Origin: Campylorhamphus procurvoides
Lineage: Eukaryota; Chordata; Aves; Passeriformes; Dendrocolaptidae
DNA: 64,000 nt
NCBI GenBank assembly: GCA_013396655.1
Contig: WBMV01007711.1
Location: 275,248-339,247 of the forward strand
Reading direction: 5' to 3'
The translations under genes were made by a program, and so were the position numbers. The notes below the pieces were generated by a model. It made no database searches, had not been told where the DNA came from, and saw only the letters and a program-made list of their open reading frames with translations. Positions 15,601 through 24,333 of this stretch are shown in pieces (the stretch's first letter is position 1; every line of letters begins with the position of its first letter).

Positions 15601-17589
15601 CCGCTGCGTGATATGCAACAAGGAATTTCTTGGTGACCACATTGTGAAACACGCACAAGCTCACCAAAAAAAGGGCAGTTTTTCCTGTGTACTTTGCACC
15701 AGAAAGTTCAGGCAAAAAGGACTGATGCTGAAGCACCTGAGGAATCATGTCAGGAAGATAGAAAGGCAACATCTTGCTGCAGTTCTTGAGGCTGGTCAGC
15801 AGGCTCCTGCTCTGAATGAAGTACAGCGTTCTGATGTTTCTCTGGCTCTGGAGAATGGCAATTCTGATGGTTCCAAAGATACTGAACCAGAGGCTGCAAC
15901 AGCTCCAAGTGCTGAGCAAGTGGTCCAGGAGCAGGATGGGAACGCAGAGCAGGTTTTGGATGCGGTGGAAAACCATCTAAGTGAGCAGGATGATGCTACT
16001 GAAAATAGTAGTGACAGCTGTTTTAATAACGTTCCCGATGCTTTGAGTACAGAAAGTTTGCCTGAGGATGATGAGAGCTCCAGTAAAGAGTCACCTGTTC
16101 TGCATAAAGTGAACGGAGCTTTTTGCCCTCAAAAAGACATTGATGCTTTGGATGAAGAAGGAACCTTTAAGTGCCCTGCTAATGGTTGTGCTAGAGTGTT
16201 TAAAAAGATCAGATTCCTCAATAAACATGCAAGGAAAAGTCATCCCACTGATCTGAAGGTGCAGCAACATATAATGAAATGGAATAAAGGCAAATGCCGG
16301 TTCTGCCAGAGGAAATTTGCTGATTCCCAACATTTTATAGACCACCTGAAGAGGCACGTGTATCCAAATGTTTACTTTTGTTTACACTTTAATTGCAATC
16401 AGAGGTTTAAACTGTCAGCTGAGCTTGCAGAACACACAAAAAGTCACAGTGTGTTCAAAGCTCAGTGCAACTTTTCAGACTGCTCTGAGCTGTTTGAGGA
16501 GCTCCCTTTGCTGTACGAACACGAGGCTCAGCATTATTTAAATAAACCACCAGAATGTTTGGAAGAGGCAAGTGAAAAAGATTCTTCAGATGATCCTTCA
16601 GAACTTTGTAGTTTCCAGGATGATGATGAATCTGTTAATGAAAAAGAAACTGTAGATTTACCGATTCCAACTTGGAAGTCGAGGAAGGATTCTACAGAAC
16701 CAAAGACATATATTCAAAGTGTGGAGAAGAAGGCAAATAATGTAGTTCACAATGGGAATGAGAGCTCATCTGAGGGTAGTGCTGCAGTTTTAAGTTCAAT
16801 AGACCAAAAGACACCTGTGTTACAGCCAAATCCTGAAAACTGTACTGTTGTTAGTGACCAACTAGTCAATGGGCACAGTGACCCAGAGCAGATGTCATCA
16901 AAGTCATCACAAATACCTTTGGACAGAGTGGCAGATGAAACAAGGACAGAAAATGGGTCAGTGTTACCAGTTTTACAGAATTGTCACGATGCACCACAAA
17001 ATAATAATAATAATGCTGCTGCTGCTGCCTCACAAGTACCTTCTAAACCAAATCAGACAACAGAGACTACTTCATACGGTGTCATCCTAACAAAACCCTA
17101 TGTTAGACCATTGCCTCCAAGTTACCTTGATGAACGTTACATTAGCATGCCAAAACGTAGAAAAATTTTGGCTGATGAAGTAGATGCTTATTCTGAACAA
17201 GATAAAATTTGTAGCAAAACAACAGAAAGATTTAGATGTGGCAACTGCTTGACCATCTACTGTAATTCAGAAGCACTTGAGGCTCACCTTGCACAAAAGA
17301 AGTGTCAGACGCTCTTTGGATTCGATTCAGATGATGAAAGTAAGTCTTACACTCCTTCTGGGTTGGTTTCTTTGGGGGGAAATACGAAGCAGAAAATGGG
17401 CTCTGAAAACAGGCAACCTGATGGAATAGGTAAGACAGACCCAGATTCAAAGCAAGTGCAGTATGCTAGAACTTAGGCAATTCAATCACAGTGCTTTGCT
17501 GAGTTGGACTTGAAAAGCATAAGCAGTGTTGTAGATGAAGGAATGATTTCCTCTCTGATCCCAGTGCATTCTTTTTTACAGGTGCCTGA
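3547..17589 (+). CDS. ZNF654: ZNF654 orthologue, C2H2 zinc-finger protein (5' partial; spliced, 7 coding exons in window)
   Basis: Probable nuclear DNA-binding protein of the RLF/ZNF292/ZNF654 family; its own function is poorly known. Coding exons: 3547-3628, 5481-5616, 8514-8716, 9443-9582, 13522-13663, 15008-17339, 17582-17589. All introns are GT-AG and phases match throughout, giving 1,013 residues from the first exon seen. The human protein is about 1,120 residues, so roughly 110 N-terminal residues encoded by exon 1 lie upstream of the window. Residues 1 to about 360 form the helical, finger-free N-terminal region shared with RLF and ZNF292. C2H2 fingers start near local residues 434, 461, 623, 664, 692 and 721, and a degenerate C-C...H...C finger lies near 978. 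Long acidic, Ser-rich linkers separate the finger groups. The body ends in the conserved LFGFDSDDE block. Identification is from recalled human sequence; exon borders are read directly. Confidence 0.93.
3629..5480 (+). other. ZNF654 intron 2
   Basis: GT-AG intron of 1,852 bp. It contains a T-rich run near 4190-4213. No coding or RNA feature recognised. Confidence 0.85.
5481..5616 (+). CDS. ZNF654: ZNF654 coding exon 3
   Basis: Acceptor TTTTTTACATGTAG|GAATG and donor TTAG|GTATTT. It is in frame with the previous exon (phase 0 start, phase 1 end) and encodes 45 residues, including the conserved NLELVTRIIRDGGPWEDP segment. Too short and intron-bounded to appear as a long open frame, but the peptide matches the family well. 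Confidence 0.9.
5617..8513 (+). other. ZNF654 intron 3
   Basis: GT-AG intron of 2,897 bp, AT-rich. Short open frames (75-90 codons) show no recognisable domain. No repeat identified. Confidence 0.85.
8514..8716 (+). CDS. ZNF654: ZNF654 coding exon 4
   Basis: Acceptor TTCTGTGCAG|TTAAC and donor CAGGAG|GTATTG. Joined to the G left by exon 3 it encodes 68 residues starting VNKYLSSENPLFFELRARYL and including IPEAMALIKSCINHP. This is part of the helical, finger-free N-terminal region of the RLF/ZNF292/ZNF654 family. Phase 0 at its end. Confidence 0.92.
8717..9442 (+). other. ZNF654 intron 4
   Basis: GT-AG intron of 726 bp. A TGATGA motif near 8849 suggested a C/D snoRNA, but no matching D box or terminal stem was seen. 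Nothing else recognised. Confidence 0.85.
9443..9582 (+). CDS. ZNF654: ZNF654 coding exon 5
   Basis: Acceptor TTAATTGTATAG|CAC and donor ATATG|GTAAAT. Encodes 46 full codons plus two bases of a Trp codon: HLLRTDCKSGIEIICN, then a segment with TLALQLCESFLVPQLQ and NGDMYCIW. Reading frame runs in from exon 4 without adjustment. Short and absent from any long open frame, but unambiguous from splice sites and peptide. Confidence 0.9.
9583..13521 (+). other. ZNF654 intron 5
   Basis: GT-AG intron of 3,939 bp, the longest complete intron in the gene. Several 60-90 codon open frames occur on both strands without family resemblance. No RNA gene or clear repeat found. Confidence 0.85.
13522..13663 (+). 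CDS. ZNF654: ZNF654 coding exon 6
   Basis: Acceptor GTACTTAATAG|GGACC and donor GATGAA|GTAAGT, a consensus donor. The first base completes the Trp codon, then 47 codons follow (DLIFIWSKLQLKSNPSKQ, through VRVIFPFMKVIKDE). Ends in phase 0, joining exon 7 at VGEDGLQICVEICGCALQL. Confidence 0.92.
13664..15007 (+). other. ZNF654 intron 6, containing an antisense CR1 fragment
   Basis: GT-AG intron of 1,344 bp. About 300 bp of its left half is a reverse-oriented CR1 LINE piece (listed separately). The rest is AT-rich with no feature recognised. Confidence 0.85.
14018..14312 (-). mobile_element. CR1 LINE fragment (antisense, 5'-truncated)
   Basis: Contains the antisense CR1 landmarks: CTCCTCTTCTCCAGCTGGAC, then a TTGTTGCCTCCTTTGGATGC block, then GCAGGTGAGGCTGCCCCAGT followed by AGAGCAGAGTGGGACAATCC. 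These correspond to the 3' half of an avian CR1 in reverse. The 123- and 127-codon open frames on the two strands here are repeat-derived, not genes. Borders are approximate. Confidence 0.85.
15008..17339 (+). CDS. ZNF654: ZNF654 coding exon 7 (large zinc-finger exon)
   Basis: Acceptor TTTCCTTTCTGCAG|GTTGG. Encodes 777 codons plus one base. Finger spans (first Cys to last ligand): 15605-15664, 15686-15748, 16172-16243, 16295-16357, 16379-16447, 16466-16534; fingers 3, 5 and 6 use the C-x4-C spacing seen in this family. A seventh unit at 17237-17305 ends in Cys instead of His. A run of five Asn plus five Ala codons sits at 17000-17029. The preferred end is a consensus donor A|GTAAGT at 17340. 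If unspliced, the frame stays open to TAG at 17474-17476, giving an alternative 45-residue tail. Confidence 0.93.
17000..17029 (+). repeat. In-frame (AAT)5(GCT/GCC)5 triplet run in ZNF654
   Basis: Five AAT codons followed by four GCT and one GCC inside exon 7, giving Asn5-Ala5 in a disordered linker between finger 6 and the C-terminal block. It looks like a recent microsatellite expansion; I do not recall it in the human protein. Confidence 0.85.
17340..17581 (+). other. ZNF654 intron 7 (242 bp, retainable)
   Basis: Starts with consensus GTAAGT and ends in a pyrimidine tract plus ACAG. If retained, translation continues to TAG at 17474-17476. The last bases of the acceptor lie inside a relic finger frame described under findings. 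Confidence 0.75.
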
Positions 17590-17855
17590 TTCAATGTTGT
17601 GGAGAAAAGTATCAGACAAGGAGTGGTGTGAGGAAACACTGCATGAAGAAGCATCAGTTCGTTTCCCAGTTGGCCTTAAACATGAAGCAGTCTCAAATTA
17701 CTATAGAGAAACATGACCTTGATAAAGACAAAGCACATTTTCTAGACAAAACTCACAGAGGAGTAATAGGAGCTCTGCAGGTCTTGAGTCCAGAAAGGTT
17801 GCTACAAAATCCCCAAAGTACCAGTTATCCGAAAAGCCATGTTCATTCCAAATAA
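17559..17855 (+). pseudogene. Relic C2H2 finger frame in the ZNF654 3' region (finger A)
   Basis: This frame is open for 98 codons before TAA and differs from the main frame. It starts with FYRCLIQCC and continues GEK then YQTRSGVRKHCMKKH. That is a canonical finger: C-x4-C (or C-x3-C), x3, aromatic, x5, hydrophobic, x2, H, x4, H. After it comes a Lys/Gln/His-rich linker. It has no start or in-frame upstream exon that I can find, so it is probably ancestral coding sequence now used as 3' UTR. An unrecognised alternative exon is the other option. Confidence 0.6.
17582..17589 (+). CDS. ZNF654: ZNF654 terminal coding mini-exon (2 residues plus stop)
   Basis: A pyrimidine-rich acceptor (TTCTTTTTTACAG) ends at 17581. 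Splicing from the donor at 17340 joins A to GT GCC TGA, ending the protein ...SDDESA-stop. I recall the human protein ending in the same residues, which supports this 242-bp intron over read-through. The exon continues as 3' UTR. Confidence 0.78.
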
Positions 17856-18009
17856 GTGATGGAAGCTTAATGGCACTGTTTTTCTAGCATGAAGGCTTAA
17901 GGGAAATAAGGCATACAGTTGAGCAGGCAGAGAAAGCAGAGATGTTAATTGCCTCGTGGAAATGAAACCAGCCAAGTCTGAAAGCTGCTGCTTCTGTTTG
18001 TGTCATTAA

Positions 18010-18261
18010 AGGGGTGTCTTTCCACAGAGCTGGGAAGGGATCACTCAAGAAGGTTTTACATTATTAGACTGTGGAGAAGAAATGCATAGGATCCATGCAT
18101 TCTTTTATTCAAAGTTCAAGTGTGTGAGTCCATTATACGCTCATTTAATGAACTTGCACTCAGAATCCAAAGAGGAATGTGGGAAGAAATCTAAGGTAGA
18201 TGGAATGCTGGAACAGCCAAAAAAACTTGAAATAGAGCACATGCAAGGAAAAGTGAGTTGA
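18010..18261 (+). pseudogene. Relic C2H2 finger frame in the ZNF654 3' region (finger B)
   Basis: A stop-free stretch of 83 codons in a different frame from finger A. It contains KFKCVSPLYAHLMNLH, an exact F-x5-L-x2-H-x4-H finger half, then a basic linker (SESKEECGKKSKV). The Cys pair expected just before it is gone: the second Cys position reads Phe (TTT). A decayed finger in the same order downstream of finger A fits loss of a longer ancestral C-terminus. Confidence 0.55.
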
Positions 18262-19577
18262 TGTGAAACTTACACACAGTGGAAGTCAGATGAATGCAAG
18301 AGAAGCCCTTTGCAAGACCAAGGTAAAGGGGTCCATAAAGGGTGTCCTGTCAAACACCTAAGTGTGGGAAGGCCAGTGCAAGCAGGACATGCACAGATCA
18401 GGTGGGTTTTAATAGAAATATTCTTATGCAAATACAGGGGTCCCTCAGCTGTCAGTATGACCAATGTGAACTTGAGAAGGCAGAGAAAAGCAGAGCACAT
18501 GGCAGGTTGTGGGGGGCAAGGTGATGAGGAAGAGCCTGTTTCACATCTGTGATAAATGGTGGTATGCCATGACTCAGTACTGTAACTACTTATTTACTGT
18601 CTAGAGGAAGGGAGGAAACAGGTATTGACTCAATCTGCCAAGATGCATTGGAACTTTATTTAGTAGCATCCCTGGAAAAGACAGCCTTTCCCAGAAGTTG
18701 GTGAAGGAGTTACTTAAATGTTAAGCACTTTATTTGAAAGTCCCTGTCCATAGAAACAATCAGAATGTGAAGGCAGGAAGTGTGAGTCCTTCAGCTCTGT
18801 ATGAGCCTTGGAAATACAGGACATTTGGAAACCCAAAGGATGCCGTTGTAGTTTTTGGTCTTCACCCCAGGCAGAGGTGTGGCAAACATGCACATTGTCT
18901 GATTACTGTGCTCATTTAACCTCTAATTTATCTTCTGTCTTGCCACTTAACAGCTTTTTTTTTTTTGGGCTGGTGTTGTATGCAGGTAAAACTTTGAGGT
19001 GATTGTAGGCAGGGGAGGTGTGGGGTGAAAACTGGTGTTCAGAGGTGGAGCCATCACAAAAGTGTGGGATAGCAAAGCCTAACTGCTCCTGCTCAGCTGG
19101 CTTATCTATGGAATAGTTCATCACAGCATGTGTAGGGCTAAAATCAGCAGATATGTAACAACTAATGCTAAAAAATCAAGAGGTGTATAATCCCCCCTGT
19201 TCTTTGTAGCAGTGGCTCACTCTTGCAAACCCAAGGGTTTTGTTGTAGGGCTGTGAAGTAGTTCTGGCACTAAACTCAGTAGTTCAGTAATGCCTCTGCT
19301 AATAATCCTCTGTGAAAGTAACCAGATATTTGCATTGATTCTGCTTGCTTTTCCCCTCCTGGGAGGGAAGAAGAATGCAAATTGAAAAACTGTTGAATTC
19401 TAGAAAATTTTTGCCTTAACTTTGAGTTGGATTGACAAGAGAGGTTATAAAATTATGATCACAGGTATGTGTGCATTACATTAATACTGATGGTGGCCCA
19501 CTTTCAGAGATTTGTATGACGTTTGAGGCACCAAAGAACTTTTTTTTGCAGTTGCAAAAAACCTGATTTAAGTGCAT

Positions 19578-19636
19578 CATTCATTATATATACGTATATA
19601 CACACTATATATATATATATTTGCATATATAAATAC
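19578..19636. repeat. TA-rich microsatellite
   Basis: Alternating TA dinucleotides interrupted by ACGTA and CACAC inside the 3' UTR of ZNF654. Simple-sequence tract. Confidence 0.85.
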
Positions 19637-20567
19637 ATTAAAAGTTTGTTTTAAATTAATGGGGTCCTTACCAGACAAATGCACTTTGATATTTTTTGCT
19701 TTCAAATTACCAACTAATTTTTAAGGACCCAGTTTTCATGTCGAATGTTCCCAGGCTCCCCTTTCTTTTCTTAACATTGTTAATCTAGTTAAATTTGCTT
19801 AAATATATCTGGAAAAAGAAAAGGTTAATTTTACAGTATTAAAGTTCTAAAAATCTGGAAACCGAGTCAATAGATATGACGCAAATGTTTGTGTAAAATC
19901 TTTTCAATGTACCTTTAATCTTTGGTGCTTTTTTGCCTTTTCCCTGGAGCTCCATGTGTTTGAAGACGCTTTAAAAACATGATTGAGACTTGTGTTTTCT
20001 TTGGTTTAAGTGTGTAGATAAATGCATCTGTGTACATGCATAAACTGTGACCATAATTTTTTGTACCTGCATTAAACTCATTTTTGTTCAAAGACGCTTT
20101 TCTTGGGCACCACCATTTGTTTATATCATGTGTTCAGTATGTACACTCTGGAGAACAGGAAACCTGAATTTCTTCTGTAGGTGAGAATTTGCATCACCTA
20201 ACACCAGAAAGCTGTTAAATTGACCTAAAGTGGCAAGTGGGTGGTAACATTTTTAAGTCATGATTTTTACTTCAAAAGACATTGCATTTTCTTTAAGCTG
20301 CTCTCTGATACCCGCTGGTATTCTCAGATAGTTGCAGTGTTAAGGACCTTTAATCAGAAGCAAAAAGATCCTTGTCATGTCTGTGGGATAATTCTACTTG
20401 CTTTTTAAGGATTCCTTAGTATATTGAGTATTACTAAGACTGCAACTTCTAGGGCTGAAAAAGGTTAAAAATCTAGATCTGAAACTTGTCTTGGTTTTTT
20501 TTTTTTCCCAGGCATTAAGCATTGTATGAACTAATTGCAAATCCTTCAAGATGTATCACTTTGATTC

Positions 20568-20573
20568 AATAAA
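20568..20573 (+). promoter_or_regulatory. Candidate proximal poly(A) signal of ZNF654
   Basis: Canonical AATAAA in TTGATTCAATAAACACTAAG. Use is not demonstrable from sequence. Confidence 0.45.
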
Positions 20574-21259
20574 CACTAAGGTACGTGTGTAATGTAAGCC
20601 TGCAACTCCCCTAAAGCTGCCTGGAGTTACACATGAGCTTGGGAGCTTTGTTGGATCAAAGTCTGTGCATTCAGTGCTGGCAATTGTATTCTAATCACAT
20701 TCCTCCAGTTGGCTGCAACTTGGATTTGGACTTTCCTTTTAGGACTCTCTTCTCTAAGCCGGTCATGTTTCACTGCAAAGGTCATGGAAGTTCTAATTTC
20801 AAAGAGTTGCCACTCAGTAGGCACCTCTCACAGCAAAGAAATACTGAAAGTAGGTGGCAAGTGGGCATATCTGTGGGGAAAGGTCACTGGTACTTTGGTT
20901 CTTTAGCCATATTCATTAAAATGATATAAATTGTATAGTTTGGATAATTTATAACATTAAACTTTGTGATTTTAATATCACACTGAAGGTTCAGCTGTAC
21001 TCATTTCTTTTATTGTTTAACACCAGTGCTATGGACAAAAGACCCAAAGGGGGTGGTAGTGTTACTATTTTCTTAATTTATTTGGTACTGTATAACACCT
21101 TTCTGATTAAATGCAGTGGATGCATTTTGGGACTCTTAATTTGTAAAAGCTGTTACAGGTTCAGCAAGAAAGGAAATTTGTGCTTCCTTGTTGAATGTTA
21201 AATTATTTTACTTTGCATTTTATATAAGAGTACAAATTAAAACTGAGCCATCAAACTGC

Positions 21260-21265
21260 AATAAA
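21260..21265 (+). promoter_or_regulatory. Candidate poly(A) signal of ZNF654
   Basis: Canonical AATAAA in CTGCAATAAATCTACAG, 59 bp before the last candidate signal. Confidence 0.4.
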
Positions 21266-21318
21266 TCTACAGTAGTGTTTCATTTTAAAAACCTTTTGTA
21301 CTGTACATAGATTTGTTC

Positions 21319-21324
21319 AATAAA
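21319..21324 (+). promoter_or_regulatory. Candidate distal poly(A) signal of ZNF654
   Basis: Canonical AATAAA followed within 30 bp by a T/GT-rich stretch (TTGTCTTTGTTGTTG), the expected downstream element. A TGTACATA Pumilio-type motif sits 10 bp upstream. Best candidate for the main transcript end. Confidence 0.6.
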
Positions 21325-21340
21325 ACATTGTCTTTGTTGT

Positions 21341-22861
21341 TGATAGAAATTGATCTTGTCTTTTGGAGAGTCACTCTGAAAATACTGCTGCAATATTCAG
21401 AGCTGCTGTGTTGTGTTTGGTACCTGATAGTTGCATGGCACCTGTGTAAAGATGCTCCAGGTGTGTGGATATTTGGATTTGAATAAGCTAAGCTTCAAAA
21501 TGGGGGGTGGGAGGGCCATTTAACTGCTAAAGCATGATGATTTTGCTGTGTAAACTCCACAGATAAGCAGAATGATGCAGTCCATGTTTGGGGAGAGGTC
21601 TTTCTTGTCCATGAAGAGCATGCAAGTAACTGGCTGTGTGGAATGTGTAACTGCTCAATGGTAAGGCCAGGCATGAGCCTTAGCTTGTCACCAGAAGATG
21701 TTACAGGTTGTCCCAACTACATCAAGAACATTAAATCAATGTGCACAGGAGGGGAAATTTGGCCCAGCAGACAATGAGCATTATTATGTTCAATCTTTCC
21801 AGATGCTCTAAGACTCCATGTTTATCTGAATGTTGGACTTAACAATTCATGGGCAAAATTGGGTCAGCTGTTTCTGGTCTATTTTGAGCTGTAGCTCAAG
21901 GGAACAGCTGCTACTCAAGCTCAATGTGTGTTGGTTTTCCTCCTGATGGACCTGGGAGATCTGCATGGACTGTTCTTACACCTCCAGAGAGGAAACAATC
22001 ATGTATATCGGGGTAGGAATGTGTTCTCTGTTCCTATAGGTGTTCTGTTGTAGGTTTACAAGATCTTGAGGGCAGCATTTGTCACTACAGCTCTGAACAG
22101 AGCCTACCACGATGGTGTGTTCAGTGGGTTGTGCAGAGCATCATCAGTAATTTTAACTTGTGCCTGGAGTGACAGTTTTTTCTAGGTCTTCCTGGTTTTG
22201 GAATCACAGGCTGCTTTGGGTGCTAAAGGTGGCCTCCTTAAACACCCCTATTAAAGCATGGGCTTGGTGAGAGTGCTCACCTTTTCTGCCCTCTGAGGTC
22301 AATCTTTATTTGTCTTGGCACATGGCTTATGGTACTTGGCTCAGCTGGAGCTTCTGCTGTCTTCTTTCCCCTTTTTTGTTCCTCTTTCCTCCTTTTTCTC
22401 TGTTATTCTGCCCCCAACAGAGCAAATCCTGCCACGAGGAGGAGCAGCACAAGGTTGAGGCCTTGCACGTGGTCAAAAAGCAGCTTTGGTTTATAGGACT
22501 TCCTTTCCTTGGGTGGCTCCTGTGCTGTCAGATATCCCACCCCTGGCATTGGTTCCCAAGGGATCCCATAACTTGGATGACTTGCTGGGTGTCACAGATA
22601 CTCCAAGATGAGTTGGTCCAGCCACCAGCATCGACGTTCCCACAGCTTTGAAGCCTATCAGTTCACTTCCAAAGGCTGTTCCCACCGGGATCATCTGCCT
22701 GGCCTGCAGCTGGCACACTGAGCACCATCCCTGAGGATCTGACACCCAGCTGGATCCTGCTGGAAGCCTCGTTTGTAGGAGTCCTCTGCCACAAGAGTGG
22801 GGCTGTGGGCTCTGCAACAGCCGTGGAGAACTCGGCACTGAAGTGAACACTGGTGGGAGAG
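21341..22861. other. Intergenic spacer ZNF654 to C3orf38, left part
   Basis: No gene recognised. Open frames of 113 codons (+, 22310) and 144 codons (-, ending 22925) lack domains and overlap each other; the latter runs into a CR1 tail. A polypyrimidine stretch lies near 22355-22410. Confidence 0.7.
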
Positions 22862-22985
22862 CAGAGTCAGAAATCATGGAATGACACCTCAGGGATGCTG
22901 AGTTGGAAGGGATCATCCACGCCAACCTTCATCCCTGCACAGGACCGGCCCCAAGTGTCATACCCTGTGCCTGAGAGCATCAGCA
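22862..22985 (-). mobile_element. CR1 LINE 3'-end fragment (antisense)
   Basis: Matches the reverse complement of an avian CR1 3' terminus: ATCATGGAATGACACC, GAGTTGGAAGGGATCATCCA, then CCTGCACAGGACCGGCCCCA and GTGCCTGAGAGCATC. It directly abuts the minisatellite, and its right part is repeated in the second promoter copy at 23520. Confidence 0.75.
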
Positions 22986-23518
22986 GGGGTGTCCTCACAA
23001 GGACAGGGATATACCCCACAAGGACAGCAATGCCCTACAATGACAGGGATATGCCCCACAAGGACAGGGATGCCCTACAAGGACAGGGACATGCCCCACA
23101 GAGATGCCCCATAAGGACAGGGATATGCCCCATAATTACAGGGATGCCCTACAATGACAGGGATATGCCCCACAAGGACAGGGATGCCCTACAAGGACAG
23201 GGACATGCCCCACAATGACAGAGATGCCCCATAAGGACAGGGAGATCCCCCTCCCGTCCAGCCTGCCCTACACAGCCCCTTCCCAGGCGATAAGCACAGC
23301 TCCCCGTCCCGGCACGAGGGCAGGGCCGTCCCTCATAAACACATTTAATTACCTACCCGTCACATTTAATTACCCACCCCTCCCACCCGGCCTGCCATGG
23401 GCATGCACCGCGTTCCCGGGCGGAACCCCCGTGCGGGGCGCTGTTCCCGGCCGGAACCTCTGTGTAGAACCCCCGTCCGGGGCGCTGTTCCCACGCGGAA
23501 CCCCCGTGCGGGGCGCTG
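22929..23518. repeat. Left copy of an apparent false tandem duplication
   Basis: Runs from the CR1 tail through the 21-bp minisatellite and the GC-rich promoter up to GGGGCGCTG, then hits a single N at 23519. The same sequence restarts at 23520. The last roughly 300 bp (about 23215-23518) appear identical to 24136-24439 apart from a 7-bp difference at the left edge. Such identity, broken only by minisatellite length and joined by one N, suggests two haplotypes placed in series. Confidence 0.8.
22993..23262. repeat. 21-bp minisatellite, left copy
   Basis: Head-to-tail units of the form ACAAGGACAGGGATATGCCC plus one base, with variants (ATGCCCTACA, TAATTACAGG). It reads as a degenerate seven-residue repeat (DRDMPHK-like) in the + frames, which explains several spurious open frames. 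Confidence 0.85.
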
Positions 23519-23584
23519 NTCATCCCTGCACAGGACCGGCCCCAAGTGTCATACCCTGTGCCTGAGAGCATCAGCAGGGGTGTC

Positions 23585-24166
23585 CTCACAAGGACAGGGA
23601 TATCCCCCACAAGGACAGCAATGCCCTACAATGACAGGGATATCCCCCCAGCACAGGGATGCCCCATAAGGGCAGGGATATCCCTCTGTACAGGGATATT
23701 CCCCACAAGGACAGAGCTATTCCCCCAGGACAAGGATATCCCAGACAATGACAGGGATACCCCACAAGGACAGGGATATCCCCCCGTACAGGGCTGCCTC
23801 ACAATGACAGGGATATCCCCCATAAGGACAGGGATGCCCCATAAGGACAGGGATATGCCCCATAATTACAGGGATGCCCTACAATGACAGGGATATGCCC
23901 CACAAGGACAGGAATATCCTCCAGACCAGGGATGCCCCATAAGGACTGGGATATACCCCAAAAGGACAGGGATGCCCTACAATGACAAGGATATCCCTCA
24001 CAAGAACAGGGATATTCCCCCAGGACGGGGATGCCCCATAAGGACAGGGATATGCCCCATAATTACAGGGATGCCCTACAATGACAGGGATATGCCCCAC
24101 AAGGACAGGGATGCCCTACAAGGACAGGGACATGCCCCACAGAGATGCCCCATAAGGACAGGGAGA
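23585..24166. repeat. 21-bp minisatellite, right copy
   Basis: The same unit as the left copy but longer and more variable, with units such as GATATCCCCCCAG and GATATTCCCCCAGGAC. The length difference between copies is what two alleles of a variable tandem repeat would show. Confidence 0.85.
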
Positions 24167-24333
24167 TCCCCCTCCCGTCCAGCCTGCCCTACACAGCCCC
24201 TTCCCAGGCGATAAGCACAGCTCCCCGTCCCGGCACGAGGGCAGGGCCGTCCCTCATAAACACATTTAATTACCTACCCGTCACATTTAATTACCCACCC
24301 CTCCCACCCGGCCTGCCATGGGCATGCACCGCG

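Larger units (their letters stand above)
17590..21340 (+). other. ZNF654 3' UTR
   Basis: Inferred from the stop at 17587-17589 to the last canonical AATAAA near 21,320. The first kilobase contains finger-like coding relics. The remainder is AT-rich with a TA microsatellite at 19.58 kb. A TGTACATA Pumilio-type element lies at 21302-21309, just upstream of the last polyadenylation signal. Transcript evidence would be needed to fix the end. Confidence 0.65.

Noticed and set aside
17477..17716. Continuation of the ZNF654 frame past TAG (70-codon frame at 17504)
   Set aside because: It is in the main frame but lies after the stop and has no finger pattern; the finger relic is in a different frame.
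18430..18500. Possible third relic finger (CQYDQCE)
   Set aside because: C-x4-C is present but Cys-to-His spacing is wrong (10 not 12) and the aromatic position is Lys; too weak to claim.
22853..23887. Repeat proteins with DRDMPHK-like heptads
   Set aside because: Translation of a 21-bp minisatellite in an intergenic region; no start context, splice partner or family.
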